Origin: an uncultured Eubacteriales bacterium
Lineage (GTDB): Bacteria; Bacillota; Clostridia; Oscillospirales; CAG-272
Assembly (NCBI GenBank): GCA_900547725.1
Contig: URHR01000046.1
Location: 1 to 15,033, forward strand
DNA length: 15,033 bases
Direction of reading: 5' to 3'
The notes below the pieces were generated by a model. That model was not told where the DNA came from and did no database searches. It worked only from the letters and a program-made list of their open reading frames with translations. Positions 9,422 through 15,033 of this stretch are shown piece after piece. The position numbers and the translations under genes are program-made. Numbering within the stretch: the first letter of the stretch is position 1; every line of letters begins with the position of its first letter.

Positions 9422-10867
9422 CTATCCCTTCATCCCGCGCATCGCGGCGCGGATTTCGGACTTCAGCTCTTCGCGGCGCTCGGGCGTAACGTCGGGATTC
9501 CCGTATTCCGCCAGAAGAGAGGAAACGCGCAGCTCCGCATGGCGGAGAACCGTCGCGTCTTCCGTCAACTGCCACTTTTCCAACTTCCGTGACAGAAACA
9601 GCGTCCGGTCGGGCAGAACCAGTAATTCAATTCCCGCGCAACCCGCAAATACCCCTTTTTCAAGCGTAACCCGCGAGGGCGGCAGAATCACCGTTGTCAG
9701 ACGGTAGCAGTCAGCAAACGCCCGCTTGCCCACCCGCTTCAGCGCGTGCGGCAGACTCAACGTCTCAATCGCCGTCCCCTCAAATACCGAGTCGCCCAAC
9801 TCCACAAGCCCCGCCGGTAACCCGACCGCCCACAGCACCGCGCAACCGCGGAACGCCGCGTCGCCGATCTCCCGAACCCCGTCCGGGATGTCGACCCGCT
9901 CCAGCGCGCGGCAGGCCAGAAAAGTCTCGTGCCCGATTCCCGTCAGCCCGCTCCCGAGCCGCACCGACAAAAGCCCGTTGCAGTAGGCAAATGCCGAAGC
10001 GCCCAACGTCTCTACCTGATCCGACAGCTCCATTTCCGTAAGCCCGGAACACCCCAGAAACGCGCTTTCGCCAATGTTCGTCAGCCCCTCCGGCAGCTTC
10101 AGCTCGGTCAGCGACCGACACGCGGAAAACGTGTGGTTTCCGATTCTCGTCAGCCCTTCCGGCAGAGATACGCTCTCCAACCGCCGACACCCCGCAAACA
10201 GCTCGTTGCCGAGGAAGCTGACCTGCTCGGGCACGCGGAACGCGCGCAGATTTTCGCACGCGCAGAACGCCCCCGTTCCGATATAGGTCACACCGTCCGG
10301 CAGGACAATGTCGGTCAGCGCGTCGCAAAGCGCAAACGCGTAGCTTCCGATGGTGCGAACACTCTCGGGAATGTGAATATGCCGCAGCCCCGTGCAACGG
10401 AAAAACGTGCTGCGGTGAATCGCGTCCAACCCCTCGGGAAGCAGAACCTCTTCCAACGCGGCGCAGTCGGCAAACGCGAACGCGCCGAGATTCTCAAGCG
10501 ACGTGGGCAGAATCACCTTTTTCAGCGAACCGCACCGCTCAAACGCGGAATTTCCGACCGTGAAAACCGTTTTCGGCAGGGATACCGCCACGAGCGACTC
10601 GCAACGCGAAAAAGCCCGCTCGCCGACCTCTTTCAGCCCTACGGGGAACGTGATCTGGCGCAGTCGCCGACAGTCGGCAAACGCGCCGTCATGAATGGAC
10701 GTAACCCGTTTTCCAAGCGTGACGTTCGTCAGCTTCTTACAGCCGCGAAACGCGCCCGACGCAATAATCGTTACGTTGTCCGGCACGGTCAGATCCGTTT
10801 CGTTTCCGTAATATCGGATCAGCTCGCCGTTCCGTATCTCGCTGTATCGTTCGAAATCTTCAGCCAT
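9422..10867 (-). CDS. BspA-type leucine-rich repeat (LRR_5) protein, no signal peptide
   Basis: The 481-residue product is built of about 17 near-identical 23-residue repeats (roughly residues 33-422) of the form xxIGxxAFxxCxxLxxVxLPxGL, the Treponema/BspA leucine-rich type that folds into a solenoid and usually binds proteins. BspA proteins are mostly secreted or surface-anchored, yet this one starts MAEDFERYSEIRNGELIRYY, with no signal peptide, lipobox or anchor, so a cytoplasmic scaffold is more likely. A capping segment precedes the repeats and a 59-residue charged helical tail (PERREELKSEIRAAMRGMKG at the end) follows. GAGGAGGG lies 3 bases before ATG. Most repeats keep the Cys; repeat 15 lacks it. 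No clear promoter was seen immediately upstream. Its partner is unknown. Confidence 0.9.
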   Translation of the reverse strand: MAEDFERYSEIRNGELIRYYGNETDLTVPDNVTIIASGAFRGCKKLTNVTLGKRVTSIHDGAFADCRRLRQITFPVGLKEVGERAFSRCESLVAVSLPKTVFTVGNSAFERCGSLKKVILPTSLENLGAFAFADCAALEEVLLPEGLDAIHRSTFFRCTGLRHIHIPESVRTIGSYAFALCDALTDIVLPDGVTYIGTGAFCACENLRAFRVPEQVSFLGNELFAGCRRLESVSLPEGLTRIGNHTFSACRSLTELKLPEGLTNIGESAFLGCSGLTEMELSDQVETLGASAFAYCNGLLSVRLGSGLTGIGHETFLACRALERVDIPDGVREIGDAAFRGCAVLWAVGLPAGLVELGDSVFEGTAIETLSLPHALKRVGKRAFADCYRLTTVILPPSRVTLEKGVFAGCAGIELLVLPDRTLFLSRKLEKWQLTEDATVLRHAELRVSSLLAEYGNPDVTPERREELKSEIRAAMRGMKG

Positions 10868-10882
10868 TTACCCTCCTCAGGG

Positions 10883-10914
10883 GACGCGGGGGATGCGAGG
10901 ATGCGGGGGATGCG
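10883..10914. repeat. Short GAYGCG tandem repeat
   Basis: Just upstream of the LRR start, GACGCG (10883) and GATGCG (10892, 10900, 10909) recur every 8-9 bp in a G-rich stretch. It abuts the 16 bp hairpin at 10914. It may be slippage DNA or a binding array; it lies in the probable leader of the LRR mRNA. Confidence 0.5.
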
Positions 10915-10949
10915 ATGGGGAAAACTTTTTGGGAAAAGTTTTCCCCATC
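10914..10949. repeat. 16 bp perfect hairpin upstream of the LRR gene
   Basis: GATGGGGAAAACTTTT (10914-10929) pairs perfectly with AAAAGTTTTCCCCATC (10934-10949) over TGGG. Flanking CCCTTTCAAAAACTTTCAAC follows on the plus strand. It has no U-tract outside the stem on either strand. It looks like a dispersed hairpin repeat of the REP kind rather than a terminator. Confidence 0.6.
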
Positions 10950-10980
10950 CCCCTTTCAAAAACTTTCAACTCATTGGATG

Positions 10981-11255
10981 AGCAAACCGCGTCTCGCCCT
11001 GCGTTTTTCGTTTTGGTGGTTGGAGGCAAGCGTTGCACGCAAATCAACCCGCCCGCCGTTCAGTAACTAACTTCCTACCATTTCTATCCGGTAGCGGAGA
11101 GAAGGCAAGGCAACAAGTTGCCGCCGTGCCAATCCCGCTCGACGGGATTGGTCTCGGAGCAGCCGGAATTCGTAGCACGGAATACGGCTACACCAAACCT
11201 TGTACAACGTAAAGATAGAATCAAAAATCCCCTTGCGTTGAAGGTCTTGAAGGTT
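10981..11255. other. Gene-free intergenic region with serial hairpins
   Basis: No convincing coding frame lies here; short open frames on both strands lack ribosome sites. Several hairpins are visible: TCCG-GTAG-CGGA (about 11087), GGCAAC-AA-GTTGCC (11109-11122), a 9 bp CCAATCCCG/CGGGATTGG stem (11129-11151) and GTAGC/GCTAC (11172-11191). A TTGTACAA palindrome lies near 11199-11206, a motif repeated upstream of the flotillin gene. The density suggests a structured RNA or a decayed, non-coding repeat element. Confidence 0.45.
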
Positions 11256-11325
11256 CTTAGGGGTGGCGGTTGCAAAGCAACCGCCAGTAGCGAAGCGTTA
11301 CTTCTTCCTTAAGAAGTCACCTAAG
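11256..11325. other. Three-armed cloverleaf-like structured element
   Basis: An outer stem CTTAGG/CCTAAG (11256-11261 with 11320-11325) encloses three adjacent hairpins. These are TGGCGGTTGC/GCAACCGCCA (11264-11286, AAA loop), GTAGCG/CGTTAC (11287-11301, one G-U, AAG loop) and TTCTT/AAGAA (11302-11315, CCTT loop). The arms are stacked end to end with almost no spacer. It is not a tRNA: loops are too small and no T-loop or anticodon loop is present. It lies in the 3' region of the flotillin transcript. Confidence 0.55.
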
Positions 11326-11331
11326 TGGGGT

Positions 11332-11348
11332 GCGGGGCAAAGCCCCGC
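11332..11348 (-). terminator. GC hairpin just after the flotillin stop
   Basis: GCGGGGC-TTT-GCCCCGC on the minus strand begins 5 bases after the stop codon at 11354. The 7 bp stem is all G-C. No U-tract follows. Probably a weak terminator or a 3' end-protecting hairpin, placed directly before the cloverleaf element. Confidence 0.5.
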
Positions 11349-11353
11349 GACCT

Positions 11354-12730
11354 TCACTCTTTCCCCTCTTTGTTCGCAATCTTCCCGATCAGATCGGAGA
11401 GATCAATGCCGGTCGCCTGCTTCAAGCCGTCGACAACCTGACTCGTGCTGTTCATCACATCGCGAACCAGACGCGTGCTGTTGCCGTCGCCGTACATGAC
11501 AATCTTGTCGGTCTTTTCAAGCGGCATCGCGGCGTTCTTGACCACCTCGGGCAGAGCCTGCAGGTACATTTCCAGAACAGAGGCTTCGCCCATCTTCTTC
11601 TGCGCTTCGGCTTTCCGCTCGATGGCTTCCGCCTCGGCAAGACCCTTGGCGCGGATACCCGCGGCTTCCTGCTCCATCGCGTAGCGCTGCGCCTCGGCTT
11701 CCGCCTTGCGGGCTTCGGCTTCCTGCTCCGCGCGGTAACGCTGCGCTTCGGCTTCGCGCTGGCTCTTCACCAACTCTGCCGCCGCCTGCTGCTCCGCCTG
11801 ATACTTCATCGCGTCCGCCTGCTTGCGAACCTCCGCGTCCAACTGACGTTCGCGCAGAGCGATCTCCTTTTCGGCAAGCTCGGCTTCCTTCTCTTTTTTC
11901 GCAATGTCGGCGTTGACCTTCGTCACCTCGATGGTCTTGCGCTGATTCTCCTGCTGAATGGAGTAAGCTGCGTCCGCCTCGGCGCGCTTCGTCTCGGAGC
12001 GTACCGTCATGTCCGCCTGCTGAACCGCCAGTTCGGCGTTCTGCTCGGCAACCTTCTTTTCCGCTTCCACACGCACGGCGTTGGCTTCCTGCTGCGCGTT
12101 CGCGGTTGCAATGGAAATGTCGCGCTGCGCGTTCGCCTTCGCAATCTGCGCGTTCTTGCGGATCTGCTCCACGTTGTCAATACCCATGTTCTCAATCGTC
12201 CCCGCCGCGTCGCGGAAGTTTTGAATGTTGAAGTTCACAACCTCAATTCCGAGCTTCTGCATATCGGGCACAACGTTTTCGGTGATCTTCTTCGCCACAC
12301 CCTGCCGATCCTGTACCATCTCTTTCAGACCGACCGAACCGACAATTTCGCGCATATTGCCTTCCAATACCTGCGTAACCAGCGCAATCAGCTCGTTCTG
12401 GTGCATATTCAGAAGCGACTCGGACGCGCGCTCCAACAGACTCGGGTCGGAAGAAATCTTGATGTTCGCAACACCGTCCACCGTGACGTTGATAAACTCG
12501 TTCGTCGGCACGGCTTCGCTCGTCTTGACGTCCACCTGCATCACACGCAGGGAAAGACGGTCAACGCGCGTGAAGAACGGCATCCGCCACCCCGCTTTAC
12601 CGATCAGAATCCGACGTTTGTTCGGTCCTGTGATGATATAAGCCGTGTCCGGCGGCGCTTTGAGGTAACCGGAGGCAAACAGAAGGATAACGAACAGAAG
12701 TACGACTGCACCTGCAATGATAGGTCCCAT
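11354..12730 (-). CDS. Flotillin-like SPFH domain membrane protein
   Basis: Flotillins are membrane-associated scaffolds that oligomerise and organise membrane domains and their fluidity; the B. subtilis example is YuaG/FloT. The 458-residue product has a single N-terminal hydrophobic segment (about residues 3-20), an SPFH/PHB domain (about 24-190, including the GPNKRRILIGKAGWRMPF stretch and MREIVGSVGLKEMVQDR) and a long Glu/Ala-rich coiled coil (about 195-385) with the flotillin EA pattern. A C-terminal segment follows (MYLQALPEVVKNAAMPLEKT), as in FloT. The coiled coil contains two adjacent copies of an AEAQRY-type unit. AAGGAGG lies 8 bases before ATG. No NfeD partner gene (often paired with flotillin) is visible. 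The gene has its own consensus promoter with an apparent operator array. It is slightly shorter than B. subtilis YuaG, which I recall as about 509 residues. Confidence 0.93.
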   Translation of the reverse strand: MGPIIAGAVVLLFVILLFASGYLKAPPDTAYIITGPNKRRILIGKAGWRMPFFTRVDRLSLRVMQVDVKTSEAVPTNEFINVTVDGVANIKISSDPSLLERASESLLNMHQNELIALVTQVLEGNMREIVGSVGLKEMVQDRQGVAKKITENVVPDMQKLGIEVVNFNIQNFRDAAGTIENMGIDNVEQIRKNAQIAKANAQRDISIATANAQQEANAVRVEAEKKVAEQNAELAVQQADMTVRSETKRAEADAAYSIQQENQRKTIEVTKVNADIAKKEKEAELAEKEIALRERQLDAEVRKQADAMKYQAEQQAAAELVKSQREAEAQRYRAEQEAEARKAEAEAQRYAMEQEAAGIRAKGLAEAEAIERKAEAQKKMGEASVLEMYLQALPEVVKNAAMPLEKTDKIVMYGDGNSTRLVRDVMNSTSQVVDGLKQATGIDLSDLIGKIANKEGKE

Positions 12731-12762
12731 TTGGGAGTCCTCCTTAAAAAATTTTTTGATAC

Positions 12763-12821
12763 CACGTGTATCTGTCTTTATTATATCACACAGTCACGTG
12801 ATTGTCAATCGTTTTCACGTG
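12763..12821 (-). promoter_or_regulatory. Three phased CACGTG palindromes at the flotillin promoter
   Basis: CACGTG occurs at 12763-12768, 12795-12800 and 12816-12821. Centres are 32 and 21 bp apart, close to three and two helical turns. The distal copy is embedded in the 10 bp palindrome TTCACGTGAA, the middle one in TCACGTGA inside the promoter spacer, and the proximal one lies about 6-11 bases after the predicted start. This layout would suit a repressor covering the promoter. The regulator is unknown. Confidence 0.6.
12780..12808 (-). promoter_or_regulatory. Consensus promoter of the flotillin gene
   Basis: On the minus strand TTGACA (12808 to 12803) and TATAAT (12785 to 12780) match the consensus perfectly with a 17 bp spacer. 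The start should lie near 12773, giving a leader of about 43 nt. B. subtilis yuaG is known for SigW control; here the promoter is of the SigA kind. Confidence 0.88.
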
Positions 12822-12841
12822 AATATTTAAAAATCAGCACC

Positions 12842-12882
12842 TTGTACAATCACACCATACCGTTTTTGTACAATCACACCAT
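12842..12882. repeat. Two direct copies of a 17 bp sequence containing TTGTACAA
   Basis: TTGTACAATCACACCAT is found exactly at 12842-12858 and 12866-12882, a 24 bp period. Each copy starts with the palindrome TTGTACAA. They lie 35-75 bp upstream of the flotillin -35 box, a plausible place for an activator or a second operator. Confidence 0.7.
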
Positions 12883-12898
12883 TTCGCAAATCGCACCC

Positions 12899-12950
12899 CG
12901 CCCGCAAACCGGGCGCGAAGCCGCACCATCAAACGCCAACCTCCAAGGTC
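12899..12950 (-). terminator. Degenerate post-stop tag and weak hairpin after the lipoprotein gene
   Basis: The tag GACCTTGGAGG begins within the stop codon TAG (12952 to 12950). About 25 bases further on, CGCCCG/CGGGCG (12915 to 12899) can form a 6 bp hairpin. No U-tract follows. It keeps the tag but not the large stem seen after other genes. Confidence 0.35.
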
Positions 12951-13840
12951 TACTTCCATTCCACCGTCAGCTTTTCCTCGTACCCGGCGAGAAGGGAGTC
13001 CAGGCGGCGGGAACGAAGCTCGTCGCGTACCGCAAGCCCCTGAAGCGCCGCCATGTCCTCGCGTTCCTCGGCGCTCACCGATAAACGGCGGTAAACCGAA
13101 TACATTCCGCGTTCGGAAATGATTGCGGAAAGCGTTGTGTTGTCGGCAGGAAGCGCGAAAAGAAGTTTGTCCAGTTCCTCGCCGCCAAGCCCCAAAAAGC
13201 AGTAGCTTGCAGAAGCCTTCACGCCGCCGCAGGTCGCGTAAAGCGCGTCCGCGTCGCCGCCCGCTGCCGCCGCGAGAAACGCCTCCGCTTCCGCTTCGCT
13301 CCGGAAATCGTAGCGTTCCACCCGCGCGTAGTGCGCGTCGTCGGTCAGCCACTCCGCAAAGGAAGTCGCGTTCTCCAATTCCGTGCCCGCAAAAAGCTTT
13401 TCCGTTACAAGCCGCTGAATCTCCGCCACCGCAAGCATCCGCTTCAGGTGGTGCTCGGTCAGCGACTGCTCCGCAAGCGCCGCGCGGTAAGCGTCCTTTC
13501 CGCCGTACTCCGCAATCGCTTCCTTCACGCCCGCCCTGACCGCCGCTTTGACCGCCTTGTCATCCACCGTCAGCCCGTCCAACAGATCCGCGCCCGCCGC
13601 AAGAATCGCGCGATCCTCGATGATGGACGGCGCGATTTTTTCGCGGATTTCCTCCTCACCGAGACCCGCGTCCGTAAGCTTCCCCGCAAGGAACGAATAT
13701 TCCTCCCGCAGAACGGGATCTCCGCCGCAGGTGGCAACCACCTCTTTGTTCGCCGAGGTGCACCCCGCGGCAAACAGCCCGACAAGCAGCGTGACCGCAG
13801 CAAGATGCGGCAAAAAGCGCCGCATATTTCCGTGTTTCAT
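12950..13840 (-). CDS. SurA/PrsA-like lipoprotein with a divergent parvulin domain
   Basis: The 296-residue product starts at ATG 13840, with GGGAGG 7 bases upstream. An N-terminal charged stretch and hydrophobic core (residues 9-24) lead to AAGC with Cys27, a likely lipid-attachment site, although Ala replaces the usual Leu at -3. The next region (VVATCGGDPVLREEYSFLAGKL and following helices) resembles the N-terminal domain of SurA/PrsA foldases. Residues about 185-265 keep the outline of a parvulin prolyl isomerase: YARVERYDFRSEAEAEAFLA, then FLGLGG-EELDKLLFALPADNTT, then an AIISERGMYSVYRR strand. The usual catalytic RHIL-type motif is missing, so the domain may be a chaperone without isomerase activity. 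It stands alone and diverges from hprK. Function inferred from fold outline. Confidence 0.75.
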   Translation of the reverse strand: MKHGNMRRFLPHLAAVTLLVGLFAAGCTSANKEVVATCGGDPVLREEYSFLAGKLTDAGLGEEEIREKIAPSIIEDRAILAAGADLLDGLTVDDKAVKAAVRAGVKEAIAEYGGKDAYRAALAEQSLTEHHLKRMLAVAEIQRLVTEKLFAGTELENATSFAEWLTDDAHYARVERYDFRSEAEAEAFLAAAAGGDADALYATCGGVKASASYCFLGLGGEELDKLLFALPADNTTLSAIISERGMYSVYRRLSVSAEEREDMAALQGLAVRDELRSRRLDSLLAGYEEKLTVEWK

Positions 13841-13865
13841 ATTCCGCCCTCCCTTTTCTGTTCTT

Positions 13866-13871
13866 ATTATA
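13866..13871 (-). promoter_or_regulatory. Likely -10 box of the lipoprotein gene promoter
   Basis: TATAAT on the minus strand (13871 to 13866) is a perfect -10, about 26 bases before the ATG. The -35 is poor: ACAGAA at 17 bp spacing or TTAACA at 20 bp. The leader is very short (about 20 nt) and carries the GGGAGG ribosome site. Confidence 0.55.
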
Positions 13872-13952
13872 CAGGATAATTGTGATATTTCTGTTAATAC
13901 GCGCCCGCGCGCTAAAATTTTTTCAAAAAACATTCCATTTTGCCGCGCTTTA

Positions 13953-13961
13953 TGCTATAAT
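13953..13961 (+). promoter_or_regulatory. Extended -10 promoter of hprK
   Basis: TGCTATAAT (13953-13961) is a perfect extended -10 box. The -35 at 17 bp spacing (TTCCAT) is weak, as is common for extended -10 promoters. The start should lie near 13968, giving a 60 nt leader that includes a small GTCG-CGGG-CGAC hairpin before AAAGGAG. Confidence 0.65.
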
Positions 13962-14027
13962 ACATAGGATGAAGAGGGCGCAGGGTTGCTTGCGGCGTCG
14001 CGGGCGACACCCCCGAAAGGAGATAGG

Positions 14028-14975
14028 ATGAAACAGGATTACAAGATTGCGCTGTCGAAGATTGTGGAGGAATTCCGCTTTGAGGTGTTGGTACGCCCCG
14101 AAAAATTCGACGAAATCATGATCGAAACGCCCGAGGTCAACCGCCCGGGACTTGCTCTGGCGGGCTTTTACGGCGATTTCAAGGCGGAACGGATTCAACT
14201 GATCGGAAAGGCGGAAACTTCCTATCTGCAGTCCATCGAGCCGAGCACCAAGCGCGTGATGCTGCAGAAATTAGTTGACGCGCACCCCGTGGCGATCCTG
14301 TACACAACCTCCTTGCCGGCGGATCATGCGCTGATCGAGCGCGCCGAGCGGGAGCAGATTCCGGTTCTGCGAACCGATATCAAGACCAGTCCGATCATGT
14401 CCAGCCTCATTGCTTCGCTGAACACCTACTTAGCGCCCCGCATCACGCGGCACGGCGGGCTTGTGGAGGTCTACGGCGAGGGGTTGCTGCTTCTGGGCGA
14501 CAGCGGGGTCGGCAAGAGCGAAACGGCAATCGAGTTGGTCAAGCGCGGACACCGTCTGATTGCGGATGACGCGGTGGAGATCAAGCGGGTATCGGAAAAG
14601 ACGTTGATCGGCTCTGCGCCCGAGATGATCCGCCACTATGTGGAGTTGCGCGGCATCGGCATTGTGGACGTGCGCCGCTTATTCGGTATCGGTGCGGTCA
14701 AGGAGACCGAGCGGATTGATCTTGTGATTCAGCTGGAAAACTGGGTGGAGGGCAAGATGTACGACCGTCTCGGGATGGAGGACGAGACGATCAACATTCT
14801 CGGTCTGAACATTCCGTGCGTAACCGTTCCGGTTCGCCCCGGGCGGAATCTTGCGATCATTCTGGAAATCGCCGCGATGAACAACCGTCAGAAAAAAATG
14901 GGCTTCAACACGGCTCTTGAATTCAACAAGCGCCTGATGGAGCAGATGGGGATAAAGGAGCAAGGGAAAGACTGA
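14028..14975 (+). CDS. hprK: HPr kinase/phosphorylase
   Basis: HprK phosphorylates HPr on Ser46 with ATP or pyrophosphate and reverses the reaction, setting carbon catabolite repression in Firmicutes. The 315-residue product has the usual length. The N-terminal domain (1-130) is followed by H142 in RHGGLVEVYG, the Walker A motif GDSGVGKS at 157-164, the DD at 180-181 in LIADDAVEI, and the family signature ELRGIGIVDVRRLFG at 206-220. The C-terminal helix with NNRQKKMGFN is also present. Start ATG 14028 follows AAGGAG by 5 bases; an earlier in-frame ATG at 13986 has no ribosome site. The gene diverges from the lipoprotein gene. Neighbours downstream lie outside the window; the stop is followed directly by a post-stop repeat. 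Confidence 0.97.
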   Translation: MKQDYKIALSKIVEEFRFEVLVRPEKFDEIMIETPEVNRPGLALAGFYGDFKAERIQLIGKAETSYLQSIEPSTKRVMLQKLVDAHPVAILYTTSLPADHALIERAEREQIPVLRTDIKTSPIMSSLIASLNTYLAPRITRHGGLVEVYGEGLLLLGDSGVGKSETAIELVKRGHRLIADDAVEIKRVSEKTLIGSAPEMIRHYVELRGIGIVDVRRLFGIGAVKETERIDLVIQLENWVEGKMYDRLGMEDETINILGLNIPCVTVPVRPGRNLAIILEIAAMNNRQKKMGFNTALEFNKRLMEQMGIKEQGKD

Positions 14976-15033
14976 AAGACCTTGGAGGGGCAGGGGAAGA
15001 CCTTGGAGGGGGAAGAGACCCCTTTCGGAGATG
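14976..15033 (+). repeat. Tandemly duplicated post-stop tag after hprK, cut by the window end
   Basis: The first base after the stop begins AAGACCTTGGAGGGG (14976-14990), repeated from 14997 after CAGGGG, a 21 bp tandem duplication. It is followed by GAGACCCCTTTCGGAG (15014-15029), identical to the loop and left arm of the rpoC hairpin. The second arm cannot be judged because the window ends. Confidence 0.65.

Noticed and set aside
9107..9592. Plus-strand open frame of 161 codons
   Set aside because: It spans both 24 bp inverted repeats and the end of the LRR gene in antisense, with no ribosome site; composition reflects the palindromes.
11084..11312. Two overlapping small frames (63 and 64 codons) in the flotillin-LRR gap
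   Set aside because: No ribosome sites, they overlap on opposite strands and run across hairpins; more likely part of a non-coding repeat.
11256..11325. tRNA gene suggested by the cloverleaf shape
   Set aside because: Arm and loop lengths do not fit, with 3-4 base loops and no TTC loop, anticodon loop or CCA-ready acceptor.
12842..12882. CRISPR-like repeat pair
   Set aside because: Two 17 bp copies separated by only 7 bp; repeats and spacers are too short and no cas genes are present.

Overview
The window looks like a piece of a Gram-positive, moderately GC-rich Clostridia chromosome, possibly a gut Oscillospiraceae/Ruminococcaceae relative. The reasons are the Firmicutes-type RpoB and RpoC, an HPr kinase/phosphorylase, strong GGAGG ribosome binding sites, a short lipoprotein and clean sigma-A type promoters with 17 bp spacers. 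The taxonomic call is inference; no search was run.

Layout. Positions 1-7860 hold rpoB-rpoC on the minus strand. A near-consensus promoter and a leader of about 190 nt precede rpoB, and no rplJ or rplL lies upstream in the window. rpsT (ribosomal protein S20) diverges from it at 8191-8454 and is followed by two hairpins. At about 8690-9113 two convergent consensus promoters flank a 27-codon membrane-peptide gene and a short antisense RNA, which I read as a type I toxin-antitoxin locus. From 9270 to 13840 three minus-strand genes follow, each apparently its own transcription unit. They are a BspA-type leucine-rich repeat protein without a signal peptide, a flotillin (SPFH) protein, and a SurA/PrsA-like lipoprotein with a decayed parvulin domain. 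hprK (HPr kinase/phosphorylase) runs on the plus strand from 14028 to 14975, divergent from the lipoprotein.

How it works together. Most of the content is housekeeping: transcription, translation, envelope biology and carbon catabolite control. The accessory signal is in the gaps. It includes the toxin-antitoxin locus, whose mRNA leader can pair with its own 3' end. It also includes a flotillin promoter decorated with three CACGTG palindromes on one face of the helix. A recurrent tag, (A)AAGACCTTGGAG, follows the stop codons of rpoC, the LRR gene and hprK, overlaps the stop of the lipoprotein gene, and has a variant after rpsT; it usually leads into a strong hairpin without a U-tract. Finally there is a 490 bp intergenic region packed with hairpins, including a three-armed, cloverleaf-like element.

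The most interesting candidate is the 8690-9113 locus. It shows two consensus promoters, a sequestered Shine-Dalgarno sequence, a convergent antisense RNA with its own U-tract terminator, and a 23 bp inverted repeat joining the mRNA leader to its 3' end.
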